Shown here: positions 10,428 through 22,092 of the stretch, piece after piece
Numbering within the stretch: the first letter of the stretch is position 1
How the letters are laid out: each line of letters starts with the position of its first letter
Source of the DNA: Ascarosepion bandense
Taxonomy: Eukaryota > Mollusca > Cephalopoda > Sepiida > Sepiidae
Assembly (NCBI GenBank): GCA_037127315.1
Contig: JBBBDQ010001452.1
Span: forward strand, 1,621,001 to 1,685,000
Direction of reading: 5' to 3'
Length of the DNA: 64,000 bases
Position numbers and translations under genes: made by a program
Notes under the pieces: model-generated
Told to the model about the DNA's origin: nothing
Databases searched by the model: none
Seen by the model: only the letters and a program-made list of their open reading frames with translations

Positions 10428-11140
10428 TGTGTGGGTGCATAGGGGGTCTTGAGATGTGAAGGACAGCATCCTGAGGAGTCAACCAATGTCTTGAACGCTT
10501 GGGATTTTCATACAAAACCCACTTTTCATCACTGGTAAGCACTCGATTGAATAAGAATGCGGTACGGTGGTGAGAAAGCAGCGATACGCAGGCTGCCACT
10601 CGTTGTCCCTTGTGGACCTTCAACAGCATTTACGGAACCCACTTGCTCAGTTTGCACGTCTTACCTAGGCGGTGAAGGTGAAGTCTAACTGTTTCATCGG
10701 AAACGTCGAACTGCAAGTTCACCACACGTTAGACTACTGCCCTCTTCAGTGGCCGCCTTTAGGACTCCGTCATTCAAGCCCTGTGGTCGTCCACTGCGAG
10801 GCTCATCATGGAGAGACAACTCTGCGGACTTGAATTTTCGAAACTAACGCCTTGCAGACGTTCATCCACAACACTATCCCTAAACACATGACATATGCAG
10901 CAACTTGATGCAACTGCTGATAAGCCAACTTTGAAATCGTAAACATCCGTGAACAAGATCTCTAGACACTTCCATCCTTCTCACAGCTGTCCGGGCACGG
11001 TGCGCGTGTTTTTTATAACGTCTGATGTTCCTACTTCCGACTGTATGAATTTGAAAACAATTGCTATACGCATTTCGTATATATTTCAACTTCATTCAAT
11101 GACTAATAAAAAAAACGGACAGAACTTTTTTTGGTTACCT
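10428..11140 (-). pseudogene. Mariner transposase relic between TATC arrays
   Basis: The minus strand starts with a mariner-like terminal inverted repeat at about 11108-11140 (GGTAACCAAAAAAAG, then TTCTGTCCG), followed by N-terminal transposase text (YDFKVGLSAVASSCCICHVF near 10900-10950). Next come the helix-turn-helix linker VSDETVRLHLHRLGK (10680) and the catalytic-region motif LTSDEKWVLYENPKRSRHW (10480-10540). The TSDEKWV string corresponds to the first catalytic Asp of mariner proteins. Several frameshifts and a stop are present. The 3' part, with the remaining catalytic Asp residues and the second inverted repeat, is gone, replaced by TATC repeat. Confidence 0.85.
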
Positions 11141-11199
<59 letters not shown>

Positions 11200-11200
11200 G
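11141..11200 (+). repeat. (TATC)n abutting the mariner 5' end
   Basis: About 14 perfect TATC units begin directly at the outer end of the mariner inverted repeat. Confidence 0.95.
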
Positions 11201-12530
11201 TGTATATGAAGGTAGTGTAATGGATAGCCGTTCTTTTCATTCATTTACACTTAAATATCCTTGGAAAAAATATGAATATCTCCCTCCACCTATGGATTAA
11301 ATAATTGTATAATCGTTATTATTCCCCAAAAGCGTTAATGCAATATTCGCTTACAAAAGAAAAAATAATCGTACACAATTTCGCAATCTGATAATACTTT
11401 GTCCATTCAAGACGTAGGCGATCGTGATTCTGTATACATTTTATTTCTTTGTTATCTGGGAACTGTTATGGACTCTGGAAACATTGCAGAATGTTTATTG
11501 GTTGCTTTTCTCGACAGTTTTGAATTCGGAGTTGTTCTTTTCTTATATTGCGATGAAGGGTAGGGTGTTCAGTCGAAGCCGTCTATTTTGTCAACTACCT
11601 AGTCGGGGTGATAAAAGACAGATTTCTGAATTCCTTAAGAGTATTACTACGAAACTGAATACAACAATGTCGGCTGAGTTTTGAACTTCCATCGCTGATT
11701 CTACACCGATAAATATTATCCTAACCGAAGAGAAACATCTACAAGTGCATACTATCCTTGTATGTTTATATTTTAGTATATTAATTTATGAGTGCATATA
11801 AATATGTATGCATATATCTCTGTCTATCTGTTTGTCTGTTTGTCTGTCTGTCTCTCTCTGTTCATATCTATTTATCTCGTTCGATTCCCACTGACTTCCG
11901 CTCCTGACTATCGGAATGACCTTTTTCATACTCTTTATGTATGACTGTATTGATTCCAGCCTGATTAAAACTAACAACATATCTGTCGGGCATCAATCGA
12001 TTTATCGATTGTGTGAATTGCCTTTGGAAATAAACACAGTCAGCCAATCCTGAACTTTGATTCAGGGGATTGCTTACCTTGTATGATATAAATTTCGCCG
12101 TATGTTGATTTCGGATACTAACAAACAACTCCCACAACAACCAGAAATTTCCTTAACGGAGGTTGATTCCTGGTAAAGAGTGTCACTAACCACACACTTA
12201 AAAACATTTCTCTGCTTTAGAATTACTCCTCTGGATTTGTTGTAATTCGTTTTCTAGCGGTTATATTATTATAATTGATTAAGCACTCGCCGTGACGTCT
12301 GTAAGAAATAATTTGAAGACTGACTGCAACGGCTCATGTACTAGAGGTCTTTAAAAATTAAGTCCTGGGCCATGTGAATACAACCAAGATTCAGTAAGCG
12401 GACCCAAACAATTGTGAGCTCAATACATGAGTGGTGATTAAAACTTTTGAAAGTTGATATAAATGGAGATAACTTACACATCTGGAAGGGGCATGATTTA
12501 TGGAACATAAATAGAATTTATTGTTCTCCG
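11201..12530. other. No gene seen; traces of SINE and PLE-end sequence
   Basis: At 11258-11310 a weak match to the SINE body (CCTTGGAAAAAATATGAAT, CTATGGATTAAATAAT). At 12388-12495 a weak match to the PLE-end region at 38610-38730 (CCCAAACAATTGTGAG, GGAGATAACTTA). The remaining frames (11424-11684, 11868-12140) have no recognisable homology. Confidence 0.4.
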
Positions 12531-15040
12531 CCGTCTTAACATTTCCCCTCCTTTTTTATTTTTCTTCTCTTTCCTTATTCTACATCTCCAACTTTTCTTT
12601 ACCCCACCGTCTTAACTTTTCCCTTGCGTCTAAACTTTTCCCCTCCGTCATAACTCTTCCCCTCCGTCTTAACATTTCTCTTCTGTCTTAACTTTTCCTC
12701 TCCGTCTTAATTCTTCCCCTCCGTCTTAACACTTCTCTTCTGTCTTAACTTTTCCCCTCCGTCTTAACTCTTCCCCTCCGTCTTAACACTTCTCTTCTGT
12801 CTTAACTTTTCCCCTCCGTCTTAACTCTTCCCCTCCGTCTTAACACTTCTCTTCTGTCTTAACTTTTCCTCTCCGTCTTAACTCTTCCCCTCCGTCTTAA
12901 CACTTCTCTTCTGTCTTAACTTTTCCCCTCCGTCTTAACTCTTCCCCTCTGTCTTAACACTTCTCTTCTGTCTTAACTTTTCCTCTCCGTCTTAACTCTT
13001 CCCCTCCGTCTTAACACTTCTCTTCTGTCTTAACTTTTCCCCTCCGTCTTAACTCTTCCCCTCCGTCTTAACACTTTACTTCTGTCTTAACTTTTCCTCT
13101 CCGTCTTAACTCTTCCCCTCCGTCTTAACACTTCTCTTCTGTCTTAACTTTTCCTCTCCGTCTTAACTCTTCCCCTCCGTCTTAACACTTCTCTTCTGTC
13201 TTAACTTTTCCTCTCCGTCTTAACTCTTCCCCTCCGTCTTAACACTTCTCTTCTGTCTTAACTTTTCCTCTCCGTCTTAACTCTTCCCCTCCGTCTTAAC
13301 ACTTCTCTTCTGTCTTAACTTTTCCCCTCCGTCTTAACTCTTCCCCTCCGTCTTAACACTTTACTTCTGTCTTAACTTTTCCTCTCCGTCTTAACTCTTC
13401 CCCTCCGTCTTAACACTTCTCTTCTGTCTTAACTTTTCCTCTCCGTCTTAACTCTTCCCCTCCGTCTTAACACTTCTCTTCTGTCTTAACTTTTCCTCTC
13501 CGTCTTAACTCTTCCCCTCCGTCTTAACACTTCTCTTCTGTCTTAACTTTTCCTCTCCGTCTTAACTCTTCCCCTCCGTCTTAACACTTCTCTTCTGTCT
13601 TAACTTTTCCCCTCCGTCTTAACTCTTCCCCTCCGTCTTAACACTTCTCTTCTGTCTTAACTTTTCCTCTCCGTCTTAACTCTTCCCCTCCGTCTTAAGT
13701 TTTCCCTCCGTCTTAACTTTTCCCCTCCGTCTTAACTCTTCCCCTCCGTCTTAACACTTCTCTTCTGTCTTAACTTTTCCTCTCCGTCTTAACTCTTCCC
13801 CTCCGTCTTAACACTTCTCTTTTGTCTTAACTTTTCCTCTCCGTCTTAACTCTTCCCCTCCGTCTTAACACTTCTCTTCTCTCTTAACTTTTCCTCTCCG
13901 TCTTAACCTTTCCCCTCCTTCTTTATTTTTCTTCTCTGTCCTTACCTTACATTTCCGACTTTTCTTTTCCCCTCCGTCTTAACTCTTTCCCTCCGTCTTA
14001 ACTTTTCCCCTACGTCTTAACTTTCCCACTACGTCTTAACTTTTCCCCTCCGTTTTAACCTTTCCCCTCCGTCTTAACTCTTTCCCCTCCGTCTTAACTC
14101 TTTCCCTTCGTCTTAACTTTTCCCTCCGTCTTAACTTTTCCCCTACGTCTTAACTTTCCCACTCCGTTTTATTTTTCTTCTCTGTCTTTACCCTACATCT
14201 CCGACTTTTCTTTCCCCATCCATCTTAACTGTTCCACTCAGTTTTACCTTGTTCCCCATGTCTTAAGTTTTCCCTCCGTCTTAACTTTTCCCCTACGTCT
14301 TAACTTTACCCCTCCTTCTTAATTTTTCTTCTCTGTCCTTACGCTACATCTCCGGCTTTTCATTACTCCTACGTCTTAACTTTTCCGTCCGTTTTAACTT
14401 TTTCCCTCCGTCTTTATTTTTCTTCTCTGTCCTCACTCTACATCTCCGAGTTTTCTTATCCCCTCCGTCTTAACTCTTACCTCACTTCTTAACTTTTCCC
14501 CTACGTCTTAACTTTTCCCCTCCGTCTTTATTTTTCTTCTCTGTCCTCATTCTACATCTCCGACTTTTCTTTTTTCCTCCGTTTTAATTCTTACCCTCCG
14601 TCTTAACTTTTCCCCTCCGTCTTAACTTTTCCCTCACGTCTTAAGATTTCCTGTCCTTACTCTACATCTCCGATTTTCCTTTTATTCTCCGTCTTGACTC
14701 TTCCAATTCCTCTTCTCATCCGACTTTACTCTTTATCTTCGCCTTTACTGTTTCTACCCGTCTTCACTCTTTCTCTTCGTCTTCATTCGTCCCATCATTT
14801 TTTAAACTTCTTTTCTAATGTTATTCTCCCCCGCTGTCTGAAATATTCTTCTTTGTCTTTACCCTTATTTTCCGTCTTGACTCTTCTCCATGTCTTTATT
14901 CGTCCTCTTTGACTTTATTTCTTTTCTTTTCATCTTTTCTTCCGTTCTTACTTACTTCTCTGTCATACTCTTTTCTTCATTTTTCTCTGTTCTCTGCTCC
15001 ATTTTTAAACTTTTTCTCCATCTTTAACCTTCTCTTTCGT
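12530..15040 (+). repeat. 19-bp pyrimidine-rich minisatellite with 57-bp higher-order unit
   Basis: The monomer is CGTCTTAACTTTTCCCCTC with variants. From about 12600 to 13900 three monomer variants (ACTCTTCCCCTC, ACACTTCTCTTC, ACTTTTCCTCTC endings) alternate as a regular 57-bp unit. Beyond 13900 the array decays into diverged monomers plus a TTTATTTTTCTTCTCTGTCC insert that itself recurs. It is strongly strand-asymmetric, almost all pyrimidine on the plus strand. Confidence 0.97.
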
Positions 15041-15043
15041 TTT

Positions 15044-15460
15044 TGTTGTGGATTCCGGGTGAGGAACCGCACAAAATAATGAACAACAAAAGCAGATATC
15101 GAGATAGAAAAGTAGGTTATATTGAACATAATATACAAACTTGAACGCAGGTTAGTAAATCCAGGAATACTGTTAGTAGAAATAAATATATACAAGTCTT
15201 GAAGTGAAGTCATTGGAAATAGTATATCCGTGTATATTATTCTAGCTGAGTGGAGCTCAGAGTTAGTCTGACTTCTGACGTGGTAGTCTCTGGGTAACTT
15301 CGGTATCTCTCGGTAACTTACGTATCAGTTCCGGTACTCTCCGATAACTCGCACGGATCTCTACGATTACTCTTAACTGCCCTGGTATCTCACTATGGCA
15401 GGAGTATATGTATACTCAAGTCGAGTCCATTATCATATACAAAGGGGAGATCCCACAAAA
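15044..15460 (-). mobile_element. Solo LTR inside the minisatellite, GTTTT target duplication
   Basis: Reverse complement of the LTR at 7855-8254. Shared strings include GGGATCTCCCCTTT, GAGCTCAGAGTTA (in complement), AACCTGCGTTCAAG and TTTTGTGCGGTTCC. GTTTT lies at both borders (15039-15043 and 15461-15465), and the pyrimidine repeat continues on both sides. It is a product of LTR-LTR recombination in the same family as the 7.9-kb element. Confidence 0.85.
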
Positions 15461-15890
15461 GTTTTTACAGTTCATCTCTGTCTTTACTCATTATCTCCAC
15501 CTTTTCTCTTCCTCTCTGTCTTACTCTTTCCTTCATTTTTTACTTCTCTTCTCCGTCTTTCATCTTCTTCTCCATCTTTAGCCTTTTCCTTCGTTTTTAC
15601 TCTTCATCTCTGTCTTTATCCGTCATCTCTCTTTTTTCTTTTCCGTCATTAATTTTCATCTCAGTCTTCGTTCTTCTCTACCAACTTTACTCTTGTCCTT
15701 TCTTGTTACTCTTCATCTTCGTTTTTCTTCGACTTGTTTTTCTTTCCTTTTTATCTCCATCGTTACTCTAGTTCCTTGTCTTTACTCTTCGCCTCCGTCT
15801 TTACTCTTTCACTCCCTCTTTAACTCTTCATTGCCCTCTTCAACTTTTCCCCTTCTTTTTTATTCTCCATCTTTAGCCTTAAGGAATTTA
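15461..15890 (+). repeat. Decayed continuation of the pyrimidine minisatellite
   Basis: CTCTTCATCTCTGTCTTTA-type units continue the array after the solo LTR. The open frames here are repeat translation. Confidence 0.8.
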
Positions 15891-17145
15891 CATCCCAGGA
15901 ACACTGATGTATGACAATCGGAATCATCTGAGAATACCATTCTGTATAATTAATAAATTATGTACGCGTTTTTATTGAAAAAATGTGTCTGCACTTGTAC
16001 TTTTCTCATTGTTCAGTAAATTAATCTGTAACTGTCAGAAAACACTAAGTTGGATAAAGCACCAACCGAAAATTATTTCTAACAAATACAAAGATGAGGT
16101 TGCCTAAATATAGTCATCGTAATATTAAAGGTAACGACACTAGTGAACCATTTATTAAATAATGTGACTATTGCCAATCTTACTTTCGGAAAACATACAG
16201 AATATGCAGTCAGAAAAAAAGTCGTATTTAAAAGTAAAAGTGCGAGGATAAAATCTTTTCTAATCATTTCTCCCCAAGCAATGGGATAACGTCAATAGAA
16301 TTATAAAGTTGAAGTAATATTTAGAAGGATATGGAAAGCCTACCTGAAAACGGAACAAGGAACAAACCTCTGTTCCTGTTCCAAAATGGGGAGGAGTGTG
16401 AACCGGGCACTACGCGAACCTGAAGAAGAAAATAATAAATAATTAGTTGATGAAATTTTAGAGTTCTGATAGAGACGTCAGAAGTAGAGTTGTAATATTG
16501 TAATAGTCTTTACAAGTAATCAGGAAACCAATTCTAAGCAAAAAAAAAACAAAACAAAAAAACATGGATAAGCCTCTATTCTTGTTCAAAAGCTACGGAA
16601 GAATCTCAAATGGGCGATAGACGAATCTATTAAACTTTGGTCCGTTAAATAAAGTCAATGTTTCAATTCAAAGCTAGGAATTCTGGTCAGTGTATCATCA
16701 TAAGACGAGTGTTCTAATCAATAAAGATGCGAGAATTAGTCTGTATAAGAAGAAAAATTTGTTCAGAAAGAAGGCTGAAAAACGTACCGGCTGGAATGTA
16801 CAAATCAGTAGAATAAAAGTTTGTTCGTTCGATTATATTTCGCACAATGACGCTATTTTATGTCATCATGTTGTTTTTTTTTCTTTTTGCCGTGATTCTA
16901 TCGACATATGCTGGGAATCCCATAGACTGAAGAACTGAGCAACGAGAAAGTTTTGAGGAAATCAGAAAGACAGAGTGTAAATATCTGAGAAATATCAGAA
17001 GAAAAGAAAACCAGGAGAATCTAAAACTCACAAGGTATAATGAAGTTGAATAAACTAGTCTAAAATTGTGTAAAACCTACTTTATTATTTTGTATGAATT
17101 GTTGGTAGAAGAAAAAAAACAAAGCAAAATTCATCATCATCCTTT
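15891..17145. other. No gene seen; one imperfect duplicated segment
   Basis: A segment at about 16363-16432 (CCTCTGTTCCTGTTCCAAAA) has a diverged direct copy at about 16570-16630 (CCTCTATTCTTGTTCAAAA). Otherwise AT-rich with no recognised family. Confidence 0.4.
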
Positions 17146-17146
17146 C

Positions 17147-17455
17147 AGTAAGTCAGTTAAGTGCCATACGTGATACACGCTTTGGGCGATCATGTCACGA
17201 AATAGACATGACTGATTGGGCAGAAGATTATTCCGCAGTAGTTTGCCATTACTTTCTTCGGTAGACTTGTTGCAGACCAAGGCTATAGAACCCAATCTGT
17301 CCTGTTATTTAACCCATAACTAGAGGGAAGAGACGAATTAATACTTTTCTTAAGGATATTTGTGCGTAAGTGAATGCAAGGAATTCAACTGGAATTCGAA
17401 CTCGGCCCCCTGATTTGTCGTTCCGAGTCGATATCCACTGCATCACAACGCACTT
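17147..17455 (-). mobile_element. tRNA-headed SINE, near full length
   Basis: Minus-strand head with A-box-like TGATGCAGTGGATATCGACTC and B-box GAGTTCGAATTCCAGTTG, conserved body (CTTAAGAAAAGTATTAATTC, GGGTTAAATAACAGGACAG) and tail ending in GGCACTTAACTGACTTACTG. The A- and B-boxes match RNA polymerase III internal promoters of tRNA-derived SINEs. Length about 309 bp. Confidence 0.92.
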
Positions 17456-17464
17456 CCTATCATT

Positions 17465-17645
17465 CATTCAGTTAGCGCGATTAGCACTGCTGCGGTTACC
17501 ACTACCCTTTATATCTGTCTGTTTAATTCTAATTCTGTCTGTCCGTTTAATTCTACCTTTACAGCATCAGCCACCGATATTGTAGTCCATCTTTTAATAT
17601 CATCAAACCACGTCATAGGTTTTCGTTCCAGGCATCAGGCGTTGC
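17465..17645 (-). pseudogene. LINE ORF C-terminal fragment (FDDIKRWT type)
   Basis: The minus strand reads PMTWFDDIKRWTTISVADAV and later RVVVTAAVLIAL. This resembles the C-terminal end of endonuclease/reverse transcriptase LINE proteins (G-R-P-x-T-x-W-x-D-D-I-x-R-W-T). There is an internal short duplication (AATTCTAATTCTGTCTGTCCG / TTTAATTCTACC) and one stop. No upstream RT is present. Confidence 0.6.
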
Positions 17646-17689
17646 CAGCAGAATGTCCATATTGAAGTTACCTCGCCCCATAATATATT

Positions 17690-17905
17690 CTTTTTTTTTT
17701 TAATAATTTCACCCCAGGCAAAGCATTCTACTGCTACTGTTGCGCAGGGGGTTACATTGGGGAAAGTGAGAAGAAAGGGAGGTTAGTTATAGGAAATGTC
17801 AGAAGGAGGGTGATAGACGGGTAAGGATACCGAGGGTGAGGGTTGGGTAGATGGGAAGAGTGTTTAAGAGAATGGATGCGAGTTAGTGTGTTAGGAGGTC
17901 CCACT
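17690..17905 (-). mobile_element. CR1-like LINE 3' end, minus copy
   Basis: Starts with a T run (poly-A tail in complement) and TTTCACCCCAGGCAAAGC, then the conserved 3' untranslated region seen also at 43640-43850. It ends where a second, plus-strand LINE 3' end starts. Confidence 0.75.
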
Positions 17906-18330
17906 CTTTTACCAAATCTACCAAATGCAGCAGACAATTCTCTTCCAACAGCTTCTTTTCTCTCACTTTCCACCTGTGGAACTCCCTTCCGTATCATTGC
18001 TTTTCTGACAGCTATAACCTCCAGGTATTTAAATGCAATGTCATTTCCCATCTCTTATCTTCTTGATTCCAGTCCTTTCCTCGTCCTTTCTACATCACCC
18101 CGTGTATCTTGTCCTTTTCATTTCTCAATCTACCTTAGCTACTGTTATCACACCTGTATTCCTATCCTTCTCTTGTCCTTTATCTACCACTCCTTGTAAC
18201 TGGTTTGTCTTTCTCTTCACTCTTCTCCTGCCTATACTTTTACTCTCTTATGTAAGCCCCCTGCGCATCAGTGGCGGTACCGCCTTGCTTGGGGTGAAAT
18301 TATTTAAAAAAAAAGAAAAGAAAAAGAGAA
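17906..18330 (+). mobile_element. CR1-like LINE 3' end, plus copy
   Basis: C-terminal coding trace (TTCTCTCACTTTCCACCTGT = FSHFPPV) followed by 3' untranslated sequence ending CTTGGGGTGAAATTATTT and an A-rich tail. Head-to-head with the minus copy at 17690-17905, so the two form a large imperfect inverted pair. Confidence 0.75.
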
Positions 18331-18562
18331 ATTTTTACAATCTCTTTTCCAATAAGTCATAGCAATTCAGGAATAATAAAGGAAGCTGTGCATATGATCG
18401 TCTACGTCCTGAAAGTAGAACTGATTTAAATTCAAACCACCAAAACAAGCACTGAACTATTATTCTGGAAAAACCACGGCAATTCACTGATTAAAAATTG
18501 AAAATCAATGGAGAGCAAAGATCGTCTAATTGGGACTTGGTATTAAACGTAGATAAAGCAGA

Positions 18563-18601
<39 letters not shown>

Positions 18602-20140
18602 AAGATTTGAATGCGCATCCAGATAACATTTCTATGGTGAATATTGCATTTGACAATTCAGATAATGTACACAGAGGTCATGACAACATTTTCTTCAAAA
18701 TCTGGGAAACGTTTTAACCTTCACTTCATTTCAGCAAACGAAATGAATGATCCACCTCCACAACGTGACAATGCGGGAAAACGCAATCAATAGTCATGCA
18801 CTTAAGTAATAAGCGTTGCGATGAATTAAAATTATTAATCATTTCCAACTAATCTAATGTTACAAAATCAACAGAAAAATCCTATATAGCAGTTCGGATT
18901 TACGCTTTTCTATTCCATGTGTGGGACGCACAATAACCAGCCAAGGTTTAAAAAGAAGAAAAAAATGTAAACACAACAAAATCAAAAGCACAGTAAGTTA
19001 AAACAAAAAACACCCCCCCCCCCAAAAAAAAAACAACAACAACAAAAAACAGGCAAAGGGAAAAGAAAACAAATTTGCCAAAACTGACTTCATTTTAACC
19101 TCAAATTGTAATTCATTTCGAAAGCATTAATAAAAAACTAGCAGAACCCGTGGAATTTCCACAGAAGGATAATTATGATTTCCTGGAAAAACATTGCTTT
19201 GTTATACTACAAACGATAGTAACGTCTTCAAACATAAAGGTATTAGATAATAAAATAACGATAACACAGTGTAATTTTATCAAAATATCTATAAAAGTAA
19301 TGTCCATAGAAGCTACGTTACTGTAATCTTATATTATATTAAACTGCCTATGCACAGAACATAACCAAAATACTGTACACCATTTTGTGAGAGATTTTGA
19401 AAGAGAATTTTTTTTTATTACTGTCCATTTAAACAGAAAAGACTGAGTAATGGCCAAGGGTGTAGAGGCCAAAGATTTCGTTTATTAGGTCGCGGGATAA
19501 GATAACAAACCTACCTATTTTTACTATACTGTACACACACAATTACACACGCACACAATTACTGCTACAATCACCAGATTAAGCTGCTACTGCTACGGTA
19601 ATGCTATAGGCTCCCTCCTTCTACTCTCTCACTCTTTATTACTCTTCCGTTTGGCAAAGGGAGCGAAAGGCCGCGGAGAGTAAAAAGATAGAGGGGAAGG
19701 AAAAGCTCGTGGAGAGAGTAAGGGTGTTATCTTTCTTCAGTGGAGTAACGGACGAAGGAACTAAGTAACTAAGGAAGGAACAAGCAGAATTATTATACGG
19801 TTGTCTATAATTCAAATAAGGATTATTAGGCTTTCAGATTTTGTACGGACTAAAGTACCCTAATGTTATCTACAAGATATTTCAACTGATCCGTTCTTGA
19901 CACTTCGTCAGGCATATAGTTCTGTTGAAAAGAAGGAAATCGTTATTGTTTTATGGAGAAAAAATTTCACTCGGCTTCTTTAAAATGATTTTCACTCAAT
20001 GCATGGTTTGAGAGGAACTCAATATAGAGTATTATAAACGAATAAAATCGATGGCGGTTCATTCGTTATATTTTTCAAAGATTGAAGTTAAGAGGGCCAG
20101 AAGTAAGTAACGCACAAACTACCTGCCTAACTAAGGGAAT
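18331..20140. other. No gene seen; (ATT)n and homopolymer tracts
   Basis: (ATT)n at 18567-18600, and a C9/A-rich patch at 19010-19060. A short LINE-end-like string (TGATCGTCTACGTCCTGAAA) lies at 18393-18412. No other homology recognised. Confidence 0.5.
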
Positions 20141-20143
20141 TAA

Positions 20144-20260
20144 ATGGCGGAGCAGAGATTGGGGCAGATAGCAAAAGTAAAAAAGATATTAAGAGATACA
20201 GAGAATAGGAAACATTGGAGAACCATGATCGTCAACGTCTTGAAGGTACACGTCATATAG
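20144..20260 (+). pseudogene. LINE ORF C-terminus (MAEQ-LG type)
   Basis: An open in-frame stretch MAEQRLGQIAKVKKIL... NRKHWRTMIVNVLKVHVI ending in TAG. It matches the repeated C-terminal signature WMAEQGLGEI-K... DRKLWRAMI-N-LK-HGT seen at 29.4, 34.5 and 47.9 kb. Only the last about 39 codons are present, consistent with 5' truncation. Confidence 0.7.
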
Positions 20261-21108
20261 AAAAATGATGAATGAGTTGTTTGATATGAAGGAATAATAA
20301 GGTGATAGAAAATGTATATGACGATAGATAACATTTAATCCTTGACTGAAAGAGCTCAAACTTTAAGTGATACGGGAAGTACCCACATTGGAGTTTGTTC
20401 TACATGGTAGCAATTCTAGGAAAAAATATATATTTCGAATATGAAGAGCAATTCGAGTCGGTGGTCGTATCATGAAGGTCTGAATTGTTAGAACTTAAAA
20501 ATGTCACTAGCCATGAAAATAGCTAAAGAGAAGCGACAGGCTTAGAAACATTCCGTTGTGGACAAAAACAGATTGAAGACCTGAAAATAAGTAATCTTCG
20601 TCTGACCAGGATTCTGAACTATTTTGAACTTAATCAATGCTGGAAAGTGAGAATTGAGTAGCTCCAGTCGGGCTATGTCAGCAATAGTCTATTTTTGATC
20701 TACGAAACGTTGCGTTAAGAGTATCAGCTATAACAGTGTTTTCAAAACTGGGCGATATCGGTCATCGGTGGCCGATTTCAACAGTTGGGTGGTCGATGAG
20801 CAATTGAACAGAAAGTGGTGAGTGATTGAACATTTTGGTTGGTGAAATAGGATTTTGAGTATTATAAATGTATTTCAACATATGGTAGCTAAAATAAAAT
20901 TAAAAGAAGATATGCAAATGATATAAAAAACAAATAAAAATGGTACGAGGCTAAGTAGAAATAACTGAGTCAGAATTATATATTCACGTATATAACGATT
21001 ATTTTGCTTTTGAGAAATATCATTAACATTCAAATAGTTTTTTAGGCGAAATAATATTTTGTTCAGGTATAAATTGGTTAAGTGAAAACCAAGAGCAACA
21101 ACAACAAA
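20261..21108. other. No gene seen
   Basis: AT-rich, with no long open frame and no repeat family recognised. Confidence 0.5.
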
Positions 21109-21322
21109 TACCCTTGGGAAAGGTATTAATCTGTCTTTTCCCTCCAGTTATGGGTTAAATAACAGGATAGATTGGGTTCTGTAGTCTTGGCTGGCAACTA
21201 GTCTAACGCAGAAAGTAATGGCAACCTACTGACGTGATAATCTTCTGCCCAGTCAGTCATGTCTCTTTCGAGACATGATCGCCCAAAGCGTGTATCCCGT
21301 ATGGCACTTGACTGACTGAGTA
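21109..21322 (+). mobile_element. tRNA-headed SINE, 5' truncated
   Basis: Begins within the body at CCCTTGGGAAAGGTATTAAT and runs to the canonical tail CACTTGACTGACTGAGT. The tRNA-like head is missing. Confidence 0.9.
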
Positions 21323-21324
21323 AG

Positions 21325-21408
21325 AGGGAAAATGTTAAGAGCAATAAGGGATGGGAACAAGTGGAAATCCATGATCACCTACGTTCTGAAAGGACATGGA
21401 ACATATAG
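21325..21408 (+). pseudogene. LINE 3' end followed by a GAA tail
   Basis: The frame MLRAIRDGNKWKSMITYVLK then GHGT and a TAG stop matches the same LINE C-terminus as 20144-20260. The stop runs directly into GAAGAA repeat, which may have begun as the element's 3' microsatellite tail. Confidence 0.65.
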
Positions 21409-21775
21409 AAGAAGAAGAAGAAGAAGAAAAGAAGAAGAAGAAGAAAATGAAGAAGGTGAAGAAGAAAAAGAAAAAGAAGGAGAAAAAGAAGAAGAAAAAG
21501 AAGAAGAAGAAGAAAAAGAAGAAGGAGAAGTAAAAGAAGAAGAAGAAGAAAAAGAAGAAAAGGAAGAAGACAAAGAAGAAGAAGAAGAAAAGAGGAAAAA
21601 GGGGAAGAAGAAGAAAATCAAGAAGGTGAAGAAGAAAAAGAAGAAGAAAAAGAAGAAGAAGATGAAAAAGAAGAAAAAGAAAGAAGACAAAGAAGAAGAA
21701 GAAGAAAAGAGGAAAAGAGGAAGAAGAAGAAGAAGAAGAAAAAGAAGATAAAGAGGAAAAAGAAGAAAAAGAAGA
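21402..21775 (+). repeat. (GAA)n purine tract with AAAGAAGAAG higher-order pattern
   Basis: About 375 bp of almost pure purine. The plus strand is open for a K/E-rich translation and the minus strand for S/F, but this is low-complexity repeat and not a credible gene. Confidence 0.95.
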
Positions 21776-22092
21776 TATACGGCAAACGATCTTCAGGTTA
21801 GTTGTACAAAAAAAACTGGTAATTTTGAATAATATTAAAATAAATATTAATAAACATTAGGCACATAACCTTAATTAAATATAATTAAACATAATATCTA
21901 TAATAAAAGATATAATTACAAATTATACTTATTTTATTTATCAATTGATAACTTAATTGTCAGTCCTGTTAAAAAGGCAGTATAAATTATTCTGTTGGTT
22001 GTTATAAACGACTTCATAATCTCAGAGCAATGTAGTTTTATATCATGATTTATAGTTTCATTTTTCGGCTATATTTTTTTCGATATCTGTAT

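Noticed and set aside
10008..10452. Long IYLS-repeat open frames
   Set aside because: Pure translation of TATC microsatellite; open in several frames at once.
14694..15914. Hydrophobic S/L/F-rich frames
   Set aside because: Pyrimidine minisatellite translation, interrupted by a solo LTR.
21332..21751. 139-codon K/E-rich protein
   Set aside because: Its first part is a dead LINE C-terminus and the remainder is GAA repeat; the antisense is also open.
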